Positions 53,580-63,944 of a stretch of 64,000 nucleotides of DNA are shown here, one piece after another (the stretch's first letter is position 1; every line of letters begins with the position of its first letter). The notes under the pieces were generated by a model, which worked only from the letters and a program-made list of their open reading frames with translations, ran no database searches and was not told the DNA's origin. A program made the position numbers and the translations under genes. The DNA comes from Methanolobus sp. (GTDB lineage: Archaea > Halobacteriota > Methanosarcinia > Methanosarcinales > Methanosarcinaceae), in NCBI RefSeq assembly GCF_016278365.1, contig NZ_JADQBZ010000008.1:310001-374000 (forward strand). The letters are read 5' to 3'.

Positions 53580-55550
53580 TCACACATAGAGATCGTATCT
53601 TTGCTGTACTTCGCTTGCATCCAGTGCATAGCTATAGATGACAACTTCATCAAGCCGGCCCTGCAGTCCGTAAACACTTCCTGGTAGTTGTGATCCGATT
53701 TGCAAAGAACCGGATGAAGGATTTGAAGCTATACCTGAACCTGATTCAATATTGTCAATATTTCCATTTATATACATTATCAATGATGTCGAATTCCATG
53801 TAGCGACAACATGATACCAGGATTGTGAAGTCAATTCGGTGTTTGAAATAACTGAAAATTCCCCATCATTCAAGGAAAGAAGTATTCTTTTATTATTGCC
53901 AAGGCCGCCGAATCGGAGACTATAACTTTCATCTGAGCGGTCGTTTTGCTCGCCTTTATGCACAATTCCGGCATCGTTCCTGTAATTCTGGATATATACC
54001 CACGCTTCAACAGAGCCTTCTGTTATGAGATCAAGATCAGAGCTATGTGGCACTGTTATGTATTCTTTATTACCGGATCCTTGACCTGAACCCTGTTCAA
54101 ACTCGATCGCACTGTTGTTTACACCAGAAGGTACTCTGTCTGCTCCTGAAATTATCCCATCATTCCCGCCCTCGGAATCGACAACAATATTATCAGTGCG
54201 TACATCAAAACTCCACAAAGAGACAGGAATTGGTAGTGGTGTTTCAGGATTGCCCGATTGCCCTTCAGATGAGAGCTGGTAGTAACCGCTACATTTTAAA
54301 TATGTGCCTGTAGGACCGAAATTAATCTGAGTGTTTCCCGGACTGTAAAATCCGATGTTGGAGATGTTGATTGCAGAATCATTGGTTTCCCAGTTGATTA
54401 TGATATCACCATCTGCTTCAAGATATGTCTGGCTGTTATCCGATGGAAGCTCGTATCTTAAAGTCGAATAATAATTCGATATAGGCTGAATATAGATACT
54501 GGTGACCTGTCCGGTGTCTTCCAGATTGCCGTTTATGTATAGATTGACATTCAGATCAAAGGTTGATATCTGGGAGCTACCGATATCCATGGAAATTGCC
54601 CCTGCAGTTTGATCATTAACGATTTCAAGCGTTATGGAATCACTTTGATCCAGATCGTATCTTACCCCATCTATGTCTACATACCTGTAATTCCCATCGT
54701 TTGTAAAACTGACATAACCACCATCTTTTATGATACCTCCCTTTGCAGGTTTATTAAGGAGTATTCTGTCTGCATAGGTGCCCTGAGTACCAATAACAGT
54801 TACAGACCGGGAACTACTGTCTGTGTTCCCATCATCATCTGTGACTGTCAGAGATACAGTATAATTCCCTGCAGAAGAGTACTGGTGAGAAGGATTCTGG
54901 GCAGTTGAAGTATTTCCGTCACCAAAATTCCAAGACCATGCAATAATGGTGCCATCCGCGTCTGAAGATTGATCCGTAAAGACAACCGTTTCATATATAA
55001 CTGGATCCGGGGGTAAATATGTGAAATTTGCAGATGGTGCCTGCGGTCCTCCATTTCCACTCCCATTAGATTCTGAGCCTGCACCCAGTGCTATTTCATC
55101 ACCAAGGAGTGAACCGCTCTTTATTACGATATTTGAACCTGTTTGCAGTAATATAATGCCTACATAATCATCCTCATTGATACTGGTGTTCCAGAGGGCA
55201 TCAGTCTCAATCATAATAGTCTCACCCAGATACCAGCTATCGTCTCCAAAAAGCTGTACAAGCTGTGATGGAGAAATGTCCTGGCGAGTCCCGTTCAGGT
55301 TAAGGATGACTTGAACTTTGTTTAGGTCCACCTGTTCGCCGCCTGTGTGTCTAATGTAGATAGTGTCAGAATCCACATCCACCCATCCGCCAATATTTAC
55401 ATGGACCCTTTCATCTGCGCCCACATAAGAGAACACGAACACAGCTATCACAGAAAATGCAAGTACTGCAATTGCTGTCATCAATACTTCACCGATAACC
55501 TCGGAAACTGCATTGGTATCATCCCGGAATGTGTTTTTGTGATTACTCAT
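53580..55550 (-). CDS. Large pilin-like protein with PKD and LamG-like domains
   Basis: A 656-residue surface protein. Residues 10-45 form an archaeal type IV pilin/DUF1628-type N-terminus (AVSEVIGEVLMTAIAVLAFSVIAVFVFS). A beta domain of about 120 residues follows (IGGWVDVDSDTIYIRHTGGE), then a PKD domain at about 175-260 (SANFTYLPPDP, WNFGDGNTSTAQNPSH), and a LamG/concanavalin-like domain at about 440-645 (WSFDVRTDNIVVDSEGGNDG, SLRFGGLGNNKR, GRLDEVVIYSYALDASEV). It could be an adhesive tip pilin that binds sugars or cell surfaces. Confidence 0.88.
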   Translation of the reverse strand: MSNHKNTFRDDTNAVSEVIGEVLMTAIAVLAFSVIAVFVFSYVGADERVHVNIGGWVDVDSDTIYIRHTGGEQVDLNKVQVILNLNGTRQDISPSQLVQLFGDDSWYLGETIMIETDALWNTSINEDDYVGIILLQTGSNIVIKSGSLLGDEIALGAGSESNGSGNGGPQAPSANFTYLPPDPVIYETVVFTDQSSDADGTIIAWSWNFGDGNTSTAQNPSHQYSSAGNYTVSLTVTDDDGNTDSSSRSVTVIGTQGTYADRILLNKPAKGGIIKDGGYVSFTNDGNYRYVDIDGVRYDLDQSDSITLEIVNDQTAGAISMDIGSSQISTFDLNVNLYINGNLEDTGQVTSIYIQPISNYYSTLRYELPSDNSQTYLEADGDIIINWETNDSAINISNIGFYSPGNTQINFGPTGTYLKCSGYYQLSSEGQSGNPETPLPIPVSLWSFDVRTDNIVVDSEGGNDGIISGADRVPSGVNNSAIEFEQGSGQGSGNKEYITVPHSSDLDLITEGSVEAWVYIQNYRNDAGIVHKGEQNDRSDESYSLRFGGLGNNKRILLSLNDGEFSVISNTELTSQSWYHVVATWNSTSLIMYINGNIDNIESGSGIASNPSSGSLQIGSQLPGSVYGLQGRLDEVVIYSYALDASEVQQRYDLYV

Positions 55551-55560
55551 GCGGACCAGC

Positions 55561-57518
55561 TCATATCAAGAAGGCAAATACCAGATAGGCTATGAACATC
55601 ATTGTCAGGGAATGCTTGATTCCCGAACGGATGTTACCGGCTCCCATCTTCCCGGCAACTATACCTGAACAGAAACCCTGTATCATTGCCGCATGGAAGA
55701 ATATCATTGTATAGGCATCTAAATCGAAATCGGTTATCAATGGCATACCCGTCTGGGCAGTGCCGCTGGCAGAAGGTATCGCAGGCAGGAAGTAGGCTGC
55801 AAGTATATAAACTATGAAAAGGAATACCATAAAAGCAATGTAGATTATGAAAACATACACGAACATCTCTGCGTTACGTTCCTTTTTGAGATGTTTCTGG
55901 ACATCAGCATCATGAGCGGCTATTGTCAGCACACTTTTAATGTCACTGGTGGTTTCATTAGCCTTTATGATAAGCGTGATTATACGCTGTGTCATATCTG
56001 TCCTGATACGGTATTCGAACTTCTCAAGGCATCGTCAAGCTTTGCTCCCCATGACAGGTCGTTGATAAGCCTCCCTACCTCAGCGTGTAGCAAGCCAATC
56101 TTCATCTTCATGCTCATCTCAATGGCATCGACCAACACTATTCCGGCCTCATTGATGCTAGCAAGATTGTTCAGGAACTCAGGGATATGCGATTCAATTT
56201 GTCTTACACGATGATTCCTCAGTTCATTGAATATTACGAAAGGAACAAACATTATCAGCAACGAAATAAAAATATAATCATCGATTATTGCCACAGTAGC
56301 AGAATTAATGTTCCTGAAAAGTCCAATATTCAAAGAACCAGTGTATCCCCTGATATTCCACAACAAGTATATCGCTGCAGTCGGGACACTGAGAACAAAT
56401 ACATATCCAGGTGCGCTCTTTAAAAAATTGAATGGATGAGTGAGCGTATGAAGTACCCTAAGGATCTTTTCCCGGAACAGTATCTTCTTTCGAAGTTCAT
56501 TCTCGTTCTCCGGACCCGGCCTTATCCTGACGTGGGAAAATACGTCCAGCTTTTTTTCCTTTAAATATACATTATGCAGGTTGGAACCTTCCCCGGTTAT
56601 TGAACTTAACAGAAGTACAAATATTATCGTGCTCAGAGGAATTAGCAGATATATCATATAATTCAGGATCAACATGGAACCCGTATTTATGAGCCCCAGC
56701 ACCACAAGTATAGTAATAAGGAAAAGTGGACCAGCCACAAAAGCAGATATGTATATCTCGGCCATCACTCCAAGTGTCTCAAAGAACAATTTCTGCTCCT
56801 TAGATGCTGTCAGACGGTACTGGTCATTCTTAGCCCGGAGGTAGGAGGTCACATCCCCTCCACTGGCGACGATGGATGTAAGCCCCTCTATAAAGTCTTT
56901 AAACTTTTGGGATGGTGTTCTCAGACATGCTTTTTCGAGGGCTGTCAAAAGGTCTGTACCATAACACTCCATGTCCTTGACAATATAGCCTATCTCTTCA
57001 GCAGAAGCGCCATAGATATGATAGTTGTCAGTGATGGACCTCATAATATCCAGCAGGTTCAGGCCCCCACCTCTGCTCATGGCGTACAGGTAAGCGGTTG
57101 TGTGCGGCAGAGACTGGTTAATAAGTGAACTTCTTATATTTGCCTGTACCTCGGGAATGGACATGTAAACGTAATATGTCAGGGAAAAGGCAACAACAAA
57201 GAATGTAATACATAGTAGCAGAGAAAATATAAATGGAAAATTTGCACTTATAGTGGCGGGTACTGACCACGGACCCACCTGAGACAGTGCCATACCCTTA
57301 AAAGAATGTAGTCCAAGGGTCATTCCGGCAATTGCAGCGAGCATTCCAATAAGCAGAGACACAAGACATGCCTGCGATACGTACTGCTCCACCAGCATGC
57401 CCATGCCCGCTTTACGCAACATGTTGCGTGTATCCATAAAGCGATCTATGTTCCTGCGGATATATTTTCCAAACAGCAGATGTGCAGTAAAGTCTATTGC
57501 ATTAATTATAAAGTTCAC
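55561..57518 (-). pseudogene. tadC: TadC/FlaJ-like pilus membrane protein, frameshifted
   Basis: Two frames (55992-57518 and 55561-55995) encode one protein of about 650 residues: a polytopic T2SS-F type platform for archaeal type IV pili. At 56020/56021 one base is missing: the upstream frame runs off into SSNTVSGQI and stops, while the other frame reads FEYRIRTDMTQRIITL, exactly what should follow DDALR. The GTG at 57518 with GGTG upstream starts 10 bp after the ATPase stop; an earlier GTG/ATG overlap is possible. If the gap is an assembly error, the gene is intact; otherwise this pilus system is probably inactive. Confidence 0.8.
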
Positions 57519-57528
57519 CTGTACACCT

Positions 57529-59223
57529 TCACTCACTGTTTGCGAGTATATTCTCAAGAGTACCGTCCTCTATTGACCGAATCACCATTTCGGGGTCTGC
57601 GGAGTAGGCCTGCACAACAAGAGAAGTCATGACATAATCCCGTATGCCTTTATCGCGCATATATTCGAGGATGCGCTGTCTCACTTTTATCTCGGAAGCA
57701 AGTTTCTCTTTATCCCACCCACGGGACTGCATTACCTTCGCAAGAGCATATGAATCACCGCTGCGCTTGAAAGTATCTGTAATAGGATTCCAACGATAAA
57801 GCTCATTGATGCGGATATAGCCGGTCTTGGTATCAATACCTGTGAGCTCCACAATACTGTGTGTCCTGCGTACGCGCTTGTCCTTGACAAAGGTCTGAAC
57901 CTGTATGCTCAGTATGTCCAGGGACTGCAACATCACATGGGGTACGTTAAGCGGAGGGCTGTCCAGTCTGTTAACAACAGTCTGCACGTCTCCCGCGTGC
58001 ATGGTCGAATAAGTGGCATGGCCTGTGGATATTGCCTGGAAGAGGGTCAGAGCTTCCTCGCCGCGTATCTCTCCTACAAGAATGTACTCCGGACGCTGGC
58101 GCAGTGCAGATCGTAACAGATCGTACATTGTAACTTCTCCTGAGCTACCTGCGCTCAGCGATTTCCTGGTAACTCCTGCAATCCAGTTGTCATGGTGCAG
58201 GGTCAGCTCACGCGTATCCTCAATGGAAACGATCTTTGAAAGAGGAGGGATAAAAAGGGATACTGCATTGAGTATAGAGGTCTTGCCTGATGCAGTACCT
58301 CCTGCAAAAATGGCACAATTGCCATTTTCGATAGCCAGCCAGAAATATGCCATCATCTCAATGCTACATGTATTATAATTTATGAGGTCAATGGCTGTAA
58401 TAGGGTCTCCCCTGAACTTCCTGATGGTAAAGGAACTGCCTCTTGTGGTTATCTCTTTTCCCAGAGTTGCCTGCAGCCTGGAGCCATCAGGAAGCGTTGC
58501 GTCCACCATTGGTTCACTTATGGAGATATGCTTCCCACTTTTCTGACACAGTTTGATCACCAGGGAATTAAGCTCCTCCTCCGCGAAAGAGATGTTTGTT
58601 TTAATGTTGCGGTACTTGTTATGGTACATAAAAACAGGGACTTCCACCCCATCACATGATATATCCTCTATATAGGGATCAAGCATGAGTGTGTTGATCC
58701 TGTCATTACCAAGAAAATTGCGTTTGAGATAATAGAGGACCCTGTGCATGGATGCAGTTCCAAGGTCTGCATGATACCTGCTGAAGAGAGAAAGGGCATG
58801 CTCTGTAAGGATAATATCCTTATCTTTTCTGGGCCCAATGCCTCCAAGACTCAGGATGTCACGAAGATCATCATAGACTCTTTCAAGCACATCCCTTTCG
58901 TAAAGGGTAAGCTCAGGCTCAGCGACATGATAATTAAAGATGTTACCTTTTTCGAGAATACATATAAAAGAGAAAGGCTCATTGACCCAGTATCTTTCTA
59001 CCTCTGTGTATCCCGCAGGTATCTCCATTTCTACAAGAGGACCGTGCATTTGAGGATCATAGGCAGGGAGAACTTTTTTTGACTTTACCACACTTGACAG
59101 CCTTTCTTTGAGACTGGCATAGAGGGATGTGTTCTTCTCCGGAGCTGATGCTTCCGTAAGATCTTTGTCCTGCAAAAGCGGAACTATTGTGCTAGATTCA
59201 GTGTACTCCAGATCCGGGGCCAT
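57529..59223 (-). CDS. Type II/IV pilus secretion ATPase (TadA/FlaI family)
   Basis: A 564-residue ATPase. I use the ATG at 59223 (MAPDLEYTES), which starts the family-like region; the open frame continues 39 codons further upstream without support. It has an N-terminal domain (to about 230), Walker A GGTASGKTS (308-316), Walker B region LVGEIRGEEA, and the Asp/His boxes (GHATYSTMHAGD). It powers assembly of the pilin-like proteins downstream. It is the first gene of the operon ATPase, TadC-like, LamG pilin, pilin. Confidence 0.9.
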   Translation of the reverse strand: MAPDLEYTESSTIVPLLQDKDLTEASAPEKNTSLYASLKERLSSVVKSKKVLPAYDPQMHGPLVEMEIPAGYTEVERYWVNEPFSFICILEKGNIFNYHVAEPELTLYERDVLERVYDDLRDILSLGGIGPRKDKDIILTEHALSLFSRYHADLGTASMHRVLYYLKRNFLGNDRINTLMLDPYIEDISCDGVEVPVFMYHNKYRNIKTNISFAEEELNSLVIKLCQKSGKHISISEPMVDATLPDGSRLQATLGKEITTRGSSFTIRKFRGDPITAIDLINYNTCSIEMMAYFWLAIENGNCAIFAGGTASGKTSILNAVSLFIPPLSKIVSIEDTRELTLHHDNWIAGVTRKSLSAGSSGEVTMYDLLRSALRQRPEYILVGEIRGEEALTLFQAISTGHATYSTMHAGDVQTVVNRLDSPPLNVPHVMLQSLDILSIQVQTFVKDKRVRRTHSIVELTGIDTKTGYIRINELYRWNPITDTFKRSGDSYALAKVMQSRGWDKEKLASEIKVRQRILEYMRDKGIRDYVMTSLVVQAYSADPEMVIRSIEDGTLENILANSE

Positions 59224-59512
59224 TAAATATATGATGTCATTTATATATAAAAGCCTTTGTTTTAATAAATGTAATAAGCAGAGAACATAAATCAAGATAG
59301 AAATAGAAATAGAAAAGCAATTTTGAGAATCCCAATTCAAATTTAGTGATATTTATTAAAGTCTGTACCAATCTGCGTAAATCCGCATCTTGTAAAATTA
59401 AGAGATTGTGTTATTCTGATAAGCCGAATGATGCTTTAATTATAGTTCACATACAGTAAATCGAATCGTGAATAAAGCGTAAAAGGACAAAGAAAAAAAA
59501 TATTAAAGGATA

Positions 59513-60412
59513 TCAGGTTAAAGCATCTAGTTTTCCGAAATGTTTCTCGTACCTTTCCTGCATCTCTTCCCAGGAAGGCAGGTCAGTCTGACAACCGATG
59601 TTCTGCACTGCAAATGAAGCAACTGTGGCACCTATCCTGCCACATGTCTCAAGAGGATAGTTACGAGTATATGCCAGTAAGAAGCCAGCTCTGTAGGCAT
59701 CGCCTGCACCCGTGGGATCAACAGCCTTCACCGGGACTATGGGGATGTTGATCATTTCCTCTGCATTATGAATGATACTTCCTTTGGCGTCGTATGTGAC
59801 AACAATGGTTTCTATCGTTTCCAGAAGCTGCTCAAATGACCTTTCTGTCATCTCGCATACACGTTGGATCTCATGCCTGTTAGTGAAAAGTATATTCGTG
59901 TTCTCAATGATGCTCTCGAGGTTTTCCCTGGGATAGGTTACAAGGTCCTGTCCGGGATCGAAGGAAACGAAACGAGCTTTTTTTGCAATCCTTGCATTGA
60001 ATGTTGAGTCAGAGGTTGCCAGATGTACGAAATCGATTACCGGTGGCTCCAGTTCTTTAAGGTGGACAGATGCACCCCAGTCGAAATAGGTGCTCTGGCG
60101 GTGTTCCCTGTCAGTGAATACAAAGGCCCTTGTGCACTTTTCATTTGCATATCTGTACAGGAGCGAGAGGTCAACCTTATGGTCCTGCAGTTTTGCTTCA
60201 TAGCCACTTGAACCAAAATCACCGCCGACAGCTGAGATTAGCTGGCAGCTTCCTCCAAGTCTTGCAATCCCGACGGCAATATTAGCGGCGCCCCCGCCAA
60301 AATATTCATGATATTCTATAATGGGCTGGGACTCGTCGTGCATAGCTATGTTCTCAACATCGAAAAGAAGGTCTATGGCCGCGTGGCCGACAATGGTGAT
60401 GACCTTTTCCAT
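59513..60412 (-). CDS. PfkB-family carbohydrate/nucleoside kinase
   Basis: A 299-residue ribokinase-fold kinase with the N-terminal GGGAANIAVGIARLG motif and the C-terminal PfkB signature DPTGAGDAYRAGF (catalytic Asp). Archaeal relatives phosphorylate nucleosides, ribose or sugars, and the substrate here is not clear. ATG follows AGGTGAGAGC. It ends the run HerA, DUF357, DUF555, kinase and may share their transcript (19 bp after the DUF555 gene). Confidence 0.88.
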   Translation of the reverse strand: MEKVITIVGHAAIDLLFDVENIAMHDESQPIIEYHEYFGGGAANIAVGIARLGGSCQLISAVGGDFGSSGYEAKLQDHKVDLSLLYRYANEKCTRAFVFTDREHRQSTYFDWGASVHLKELEPPVIDFVHLATSDSTFNARIAKKARFVSFDPGQDLVTYPRENLESIIENTNILFTNRHEIQRVCEMTERSFEQLLETIETIVVTYDAKGSIIHNAEEMINIPIVPVKAVDPTGAGDAYRAGFLLAYTRNYPLETCGRIGATVASFAVQNIGCQTDLPSWEEMQERYEKHFGKLDALT

Positions 60413-60430
60413 GCTCTCACCTGCTACAGT

Positions 60431-60772
60431 TCATTCGAACTCTTCGACTTCCACTACATCCAGGGGGACGTCCCTGAGCGCTCTCCCTATAACGGACTTT
60501 GCGATTCTGGCAGCATGCTCGTCGCTTTCAGCATCAAACACTTTCATCTCCAGGACAAGACCCACTATGGCGGTGTTGGCTGCAACGAATACGCTGCTGA
60601 ATGGTTCATTACAGGACGGACAGAATGTGGTCCCGACATCAACTTCCACATAATCGAGTTTGGGGTTAAGGCGTTTCCCGGCTTCAGAAATAGCAACACC
60701 AATTGCATCATCGCCGGACTTTACATCTCTAACCAACCAGGCAGCTTCAAGTGTAACATGATAATTCGTCAT
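60431..60772 (-). CDS. DUF555/UPF0212 conserved archaeal protein
   Basis: A 113-residue protein of the DUF555 (UPF0212) family found widely in methanogens: [21 protein letters not shown], then [13 protein letters not shown] with a CPSC metal motif, and a C-terminal DVVEVEEF. The function is not established. ATG 60772 is chosen because CGGAGAG stands 5 nt upstream; an open frame of six codons runs further. Part of the 59.5-62.8 kb operon-like run. Confidence 0.9.
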   Translation of the reverse strand: MTNYHVTLEAAWLVRDVKSGDDAIGVAISEAGKRLNPKLDYVEVDVGTTFCPSCNEPFSSVFVAANTAIVGLVLEMKVFDAESDEHAARIAKSVIGRALRDVPLDVVEVEEFE

Positions 60773-60818
60773 ATTTTCTCTCCGATTCACATCTCTTTCT
60801 TCTTCACTTATTAATTAC

Positions 60819-61100
60819 TCAAATGGTAAATAGAACATCGTCATCAACATCGAACAGGCCAAGCCTTGCGCCTGCGTCCAGCCAGGCATGTCCGTAACTG
60901 AAACACACAAGTGCGTTCACGGGATCATCATTTTCCATAAAGTGCAGTCCGTCATTGTAGTATGATGTGGCCATCGTGCGATAGTCTATGGCTACAGTGT
61001 ACATGTGGGACCTGTCTATGGGAGCGACCCTGGCTTTCTCAAGCGCAGCCCCCAATAGCACCTTATATCTCTTAACCTTTTCATTCAGTTCCGCAGCCAT
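60819..61100 (-). CDS. DUF357 conserved archaeal protein
   Basis: A 93-residue helical protein of the DUF357 family, conserved across archaea: ELNEKVKRYKVLLGAALEKA, then a middle helix pair, and DPVNALVCFSYGHAWLDAGARLG. Function unknown. It overlaps nothing and lies between the HerA-like ATPase (23 bp) and the DUF555 gene, consistent with one transcript. Confidence 0.9.
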   Translation of the reverse strand: MAAELNEKVKRYKVLLGAALEKARVAPIDRSHMYTVAIDYRTMATSYYNDGLHFMENDDPVNALVCFSYGHAWLDAGARLGLFDVDDDVLFTI

Positions 61101-61123
61101 GCCATATCACTCATCTTATAAGA

Positions 61124-62821
61124 TTATTTGCTGCCCCCGAATATCCGTGTGAACAGTTTGCCTCCCTCACTTCTGGGAGGCCGGGAAGGCTGCCTCTTTG
61201 GCGGAGGTGCGTTCGTTTGCTCTTTCTGCTCTTGCACTGCAGGGCTTTCCACGACTGGAGGCGCTGACACAGGTGTTAACGGCACGTGGGTTTGCTGTGC
61301 CTTGACAACAGGTACTCTGGTGGCAACCTCCGGCTCAGGGATCGGGCCTTTTGCCTTTGCCGCCTTGAGAACGTTCACGGACTCTCCCCCATGCTTTGAC
61401 TTTCTGATGCGTATGTCTACGAGTATAGGCCTTTCGATGTCATTGCTTACAAGCATGGCAACACCGGCCGGAAGTCTCATAAGTTCGTCCTCTACATAGG
61501 AACTCACGCCCTCAAGACCTTTACTGATAGCTCTTAGATCGTTAGGGTTTGTGACCTTCATGATTATCTGGGTGCCGCACTGGGAAAGCACGTTCTTGTC
61601 CACCCTTGCCGGACGCTGGGATATAACCATCATTCCAAGGCCAAACTTCCTGCCCTCGGATGCAATCGTTCTGAGAATGTCAGTGCTGACAGTCTTGCTG
61701 AAGCCTTTTTCTGGTGCGTAGTTGTGAGCTTCCTCGACAACAAGCATTCCCGGAGGTATGTGGTCCATCTTCCGTGCCTCAAACATCGCCGAGCAGATCT
61801 GTGAGACAATCATGCTTTGCATGTCAGGCGGGACACCTTTGAAGTCAAGTATGGCAGCCCTTCCCTTGCGGACAAGTGCCCCTATAGGAGTGGGATTTGG
61901 TGAAAGGATGCCGGTCTCGTTTATGCCTTCAAGCATACTGATGACGTTCCACCGGGCCTTGCTCTTGTCATTACTGACTGCGAAAATGATGTCTTCCAGT
62001 GTGTATGTTTCCATTTCCGCCCTTATCTTTTGTATCGCCTCATAGAGTATTCCTGTATGAGTGGTATTGAAATTCTCCGGGAAAATGGAAACCAGGTCTT
62101 TTACAGTGAGATTTATACCGTTGAGCCTGAACAGTTCATCTGCAGCAGGATTTATTGCTTTGGTCGCAGGAGTGTACACAGTAACCCTGTCTGCATAGGA
62201 TTTCGGCGAGACGCCAAACTTCTTGAAGGCTTCCGGGTCTTCGGGCGCCTCATTCTTAAGCGATGCATATTCGCTATGCGGATCTATAATCAGAAGTGGA
62301 ATATCACGGTCAAGAAGCTCCTCCAGCAGCACTGCGGCGGTATAAGACTTTCCGCTCCCGGTCTTGGCAAGGATGCTGCAGTGCTTCTGCACAAGACTGT
62401 TGATACTTAGCTGAACCTTGATGCCGGTACCCTCCAGCAGGCCAATGTTCATGTCCTCACCGGAAAGCCCCAGTACGGAACGTATTAGTCCCTCGTCAGC
62501 CACATATATAAGGTCCCCGGGACTGAAAGGAATAACAGGGGACCTGAGCATCCCATCACCATCGCGGGTGCCGATCACTATGGCCTCGGCCACAATCCTG
62601 TCATCACTTTTGTCCTTTCGCTGTCCGCTCTTTGCTTCCTCCAGTGTGAAGGAATCGCTTGAGCGTGTAATAGATAATACCTGTGCGAGTACCCAGCCGT
62701 CGGTCTCATGCCAGGCTTTTATATATGCGCCTCTATGGACTGCTGTACTGTCTGAGACAAGTAACTTGAATTCCAGAGTTCCTGTCTCTCCAAAGATAAC
62801 GCCTACTGAACCTCGAACCAT
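61124..62821 (-). CDS. HerA-like ATPase (DUF87 helicase)
   Basis: A 565-residue ATPase. An N-terminal HAS-barrel-like domain (to about 100) precedes a RecA-type core with Walker A AKTGSGKSY (Lys158 region), Walker B MLVVEEAHNY, and an arginine-finger region near SQRPARVDKN. The last 65 residues are a Pro-rich tail ending RIFGGSK. HerA proteins work with NurA nucleases in DNA end resection; nurA is not in this window, so this may be the DUF87 paralogue with a different partner. The ATG has a strong AGAGGGATG site. Confidence 0.88.
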   Translation of the reverse strand: MVRGSVGVIFGETGTLEFKLLVSDSTAVHRGAYIKAWHETDGWVLAQVLSITRSSDSFTLEEAKSGQRKDKSDDRIVAEAIVIGTRDGDGMLRSPVIPFSPGDLIYVADEGLIRSVLGLSGEDMNIGLLEGTGIKVQLSINSLVQKHCSILAKTGSGKSYTAAVLLEELLDRDIPLLIIDPHSEYASLKNEAPEDPEAFKKFGVSPKSYADRVTVYTPATKAINPAADELFRLNGINLTVKDLVSIFPENFNTTHTGILYEAIQKIRAEMETYTLEDIIFAVSNDKSKARWNVISMLEGINETGILSPNPTPIGALVRKGRAAILDFKGVPPDMQSMIVSQICSAMFEARKMDHIPPGMLVVEEAHNYAPEKGFSKTVSTDILRTIASEGRKFGLGMMVISQRPARVDKNVLSQCGTQIIMKVTNPNDLRAISKGLEGVSSYVEDELMRLPAGVAMLVSNDIERPILVDIRIRKSKHGGESVNVLKAAKAKGPIPEPEVATRVPVVKAQQTHVPLTPVSAPPVVESPAVQEQKEQTNAPPPKRQPSRPPRSEGGKLFTRIFGGSK

Positions 62822-62924
62822 TTTTCATCCCTCTATTCTTGGTCTTTATTATATGTTTGCCACGTATTATTATATTTTCCCCGGCTGGCAAGTTCCTTTT
62901 TAGAATGTTCCAATACAATTTCCT

Positions 62925-63728
62925 TCAATCTTCAATATCTTCAATGATGGAAGAAGGTCCCCCGGCAAGCTTTACGAGGGCTTCGGCTTCGACAAAGTGC
63001 AATGATGCAGGGATGACCAGGATGTGCAGTGGGGCGCCAAAATCGCTGTCCTTGAGAAGGTGCGCGTAGCCTGCCTTTACTATGGGCGTCGGTGAGCCGG
63101 CCCTGGAAATGCCGACAGCAAGCGTATTATCCATGATTCCTTCGCCTCTTTTTTTTTCCACTTCCATTAGAAGAGCAAGCGCATGGTTCACTGTCATGTA
63201 CCCTTTCTCCCGGTCTATGTCCAGGAACATCAATGTGTGCATGTTGTGCTGCCTGTTGAGCTTTATTGTGTCATAGGGAGTTTCGGAAACGACAGTGACG
63301 CCTCTGCTGCTGGTGTATGGATGAGGTATGGTGGTGGCCTTCCCAAAACGGTAATTCTGCAGGCCGGAAAGTCCGCAGATGGCTGATGCAATGGAAGCAC
63401 CGTGAATGAGCCGGGTCGTGATGCCCGCATCCTGTGCCCGCAGGCGAAGGTCGACATGGGTAGTGGAAACCATGGTGTCCCCGCCTGTCAGAAAAACAAG
63501 GTCCTTGTCTGTTGCCTGGTCCAGCCAGCAGGGGTTCTGCTCCACATCTTCCCTGGAAAGGATATGAACCTTCTTTCCATATAGTTCCTCCAGCTTTTCA
63601 ATGGTCGTGCCCATGAGCACCGAAGTATAGAACTCCGCAAAGACCATGTCTGCCTGCTGTATGGCTTCAAGCCCTTTTAGAGAGATATCTTTTTCATCGA
63701 AAAGACCCAGTCCTATGAAAGTAAGCAT
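62925..63728 (-). CDS. dphB: Diphthine synthase DphB
   Basis: A 267-residue SAM-dependent methyltransferase that makes diphthine on EF-2, a step unique to archaea and eukaryotes. The fold is the tetrapyrrole methylase type: MLTFIGLGLFDEKDISLKG, then VFLTGGDTMVSTTH, HGASIASAICGLSGLQ and GSPTPIVKAG. I use ATG 63728 because the protein family starts at MLTFIGLGL; the open frame before it runs 16 codons further without resemblance. Upstream of the HerA-like gene on the same strand. Confidence 0.95.
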   Translation of the reverse strand: MLTFIGLGLFDEKDISLKGLEAIQQADMVFAEFYTSVLMGTTIEKLEELYGKKVHILSREDVEQNPCWLDQATDKDLVFLTGGDTMVSTTHVDLRLRAQDAGITTRLIHGASIASAICGLSGLQNYRFGKATTIPHPYTSSRGVTVVSETPYDTIKLNRQHNMHTLMFLDIDREKGYMTVNHALALLMEVEKKRGEGIMDNTLAVGISRAGSPTPIVKAGYAHLLKDSDFGAPLHILVIPASLHFVEAEALVKLAGGPSSIIEDIED

Positions 63729-63944
63729 GGTCTGGATAATGACAGACGTAAATAAACAATTGTCGCATAAGACCACTAATTAATTGCATAAATACTAATT
63801 CAATTTTTTGATTAATATCCAAATAAAGTAATTTACGCTTTTGATATCATACTGTTAACACATCAGTTATACATTTATCTTATCCCTTCTTAACTTTAAA
63901 GATAATACCTACTTTCATTCAAAAAGAATAGAGTTTCTGTTATA

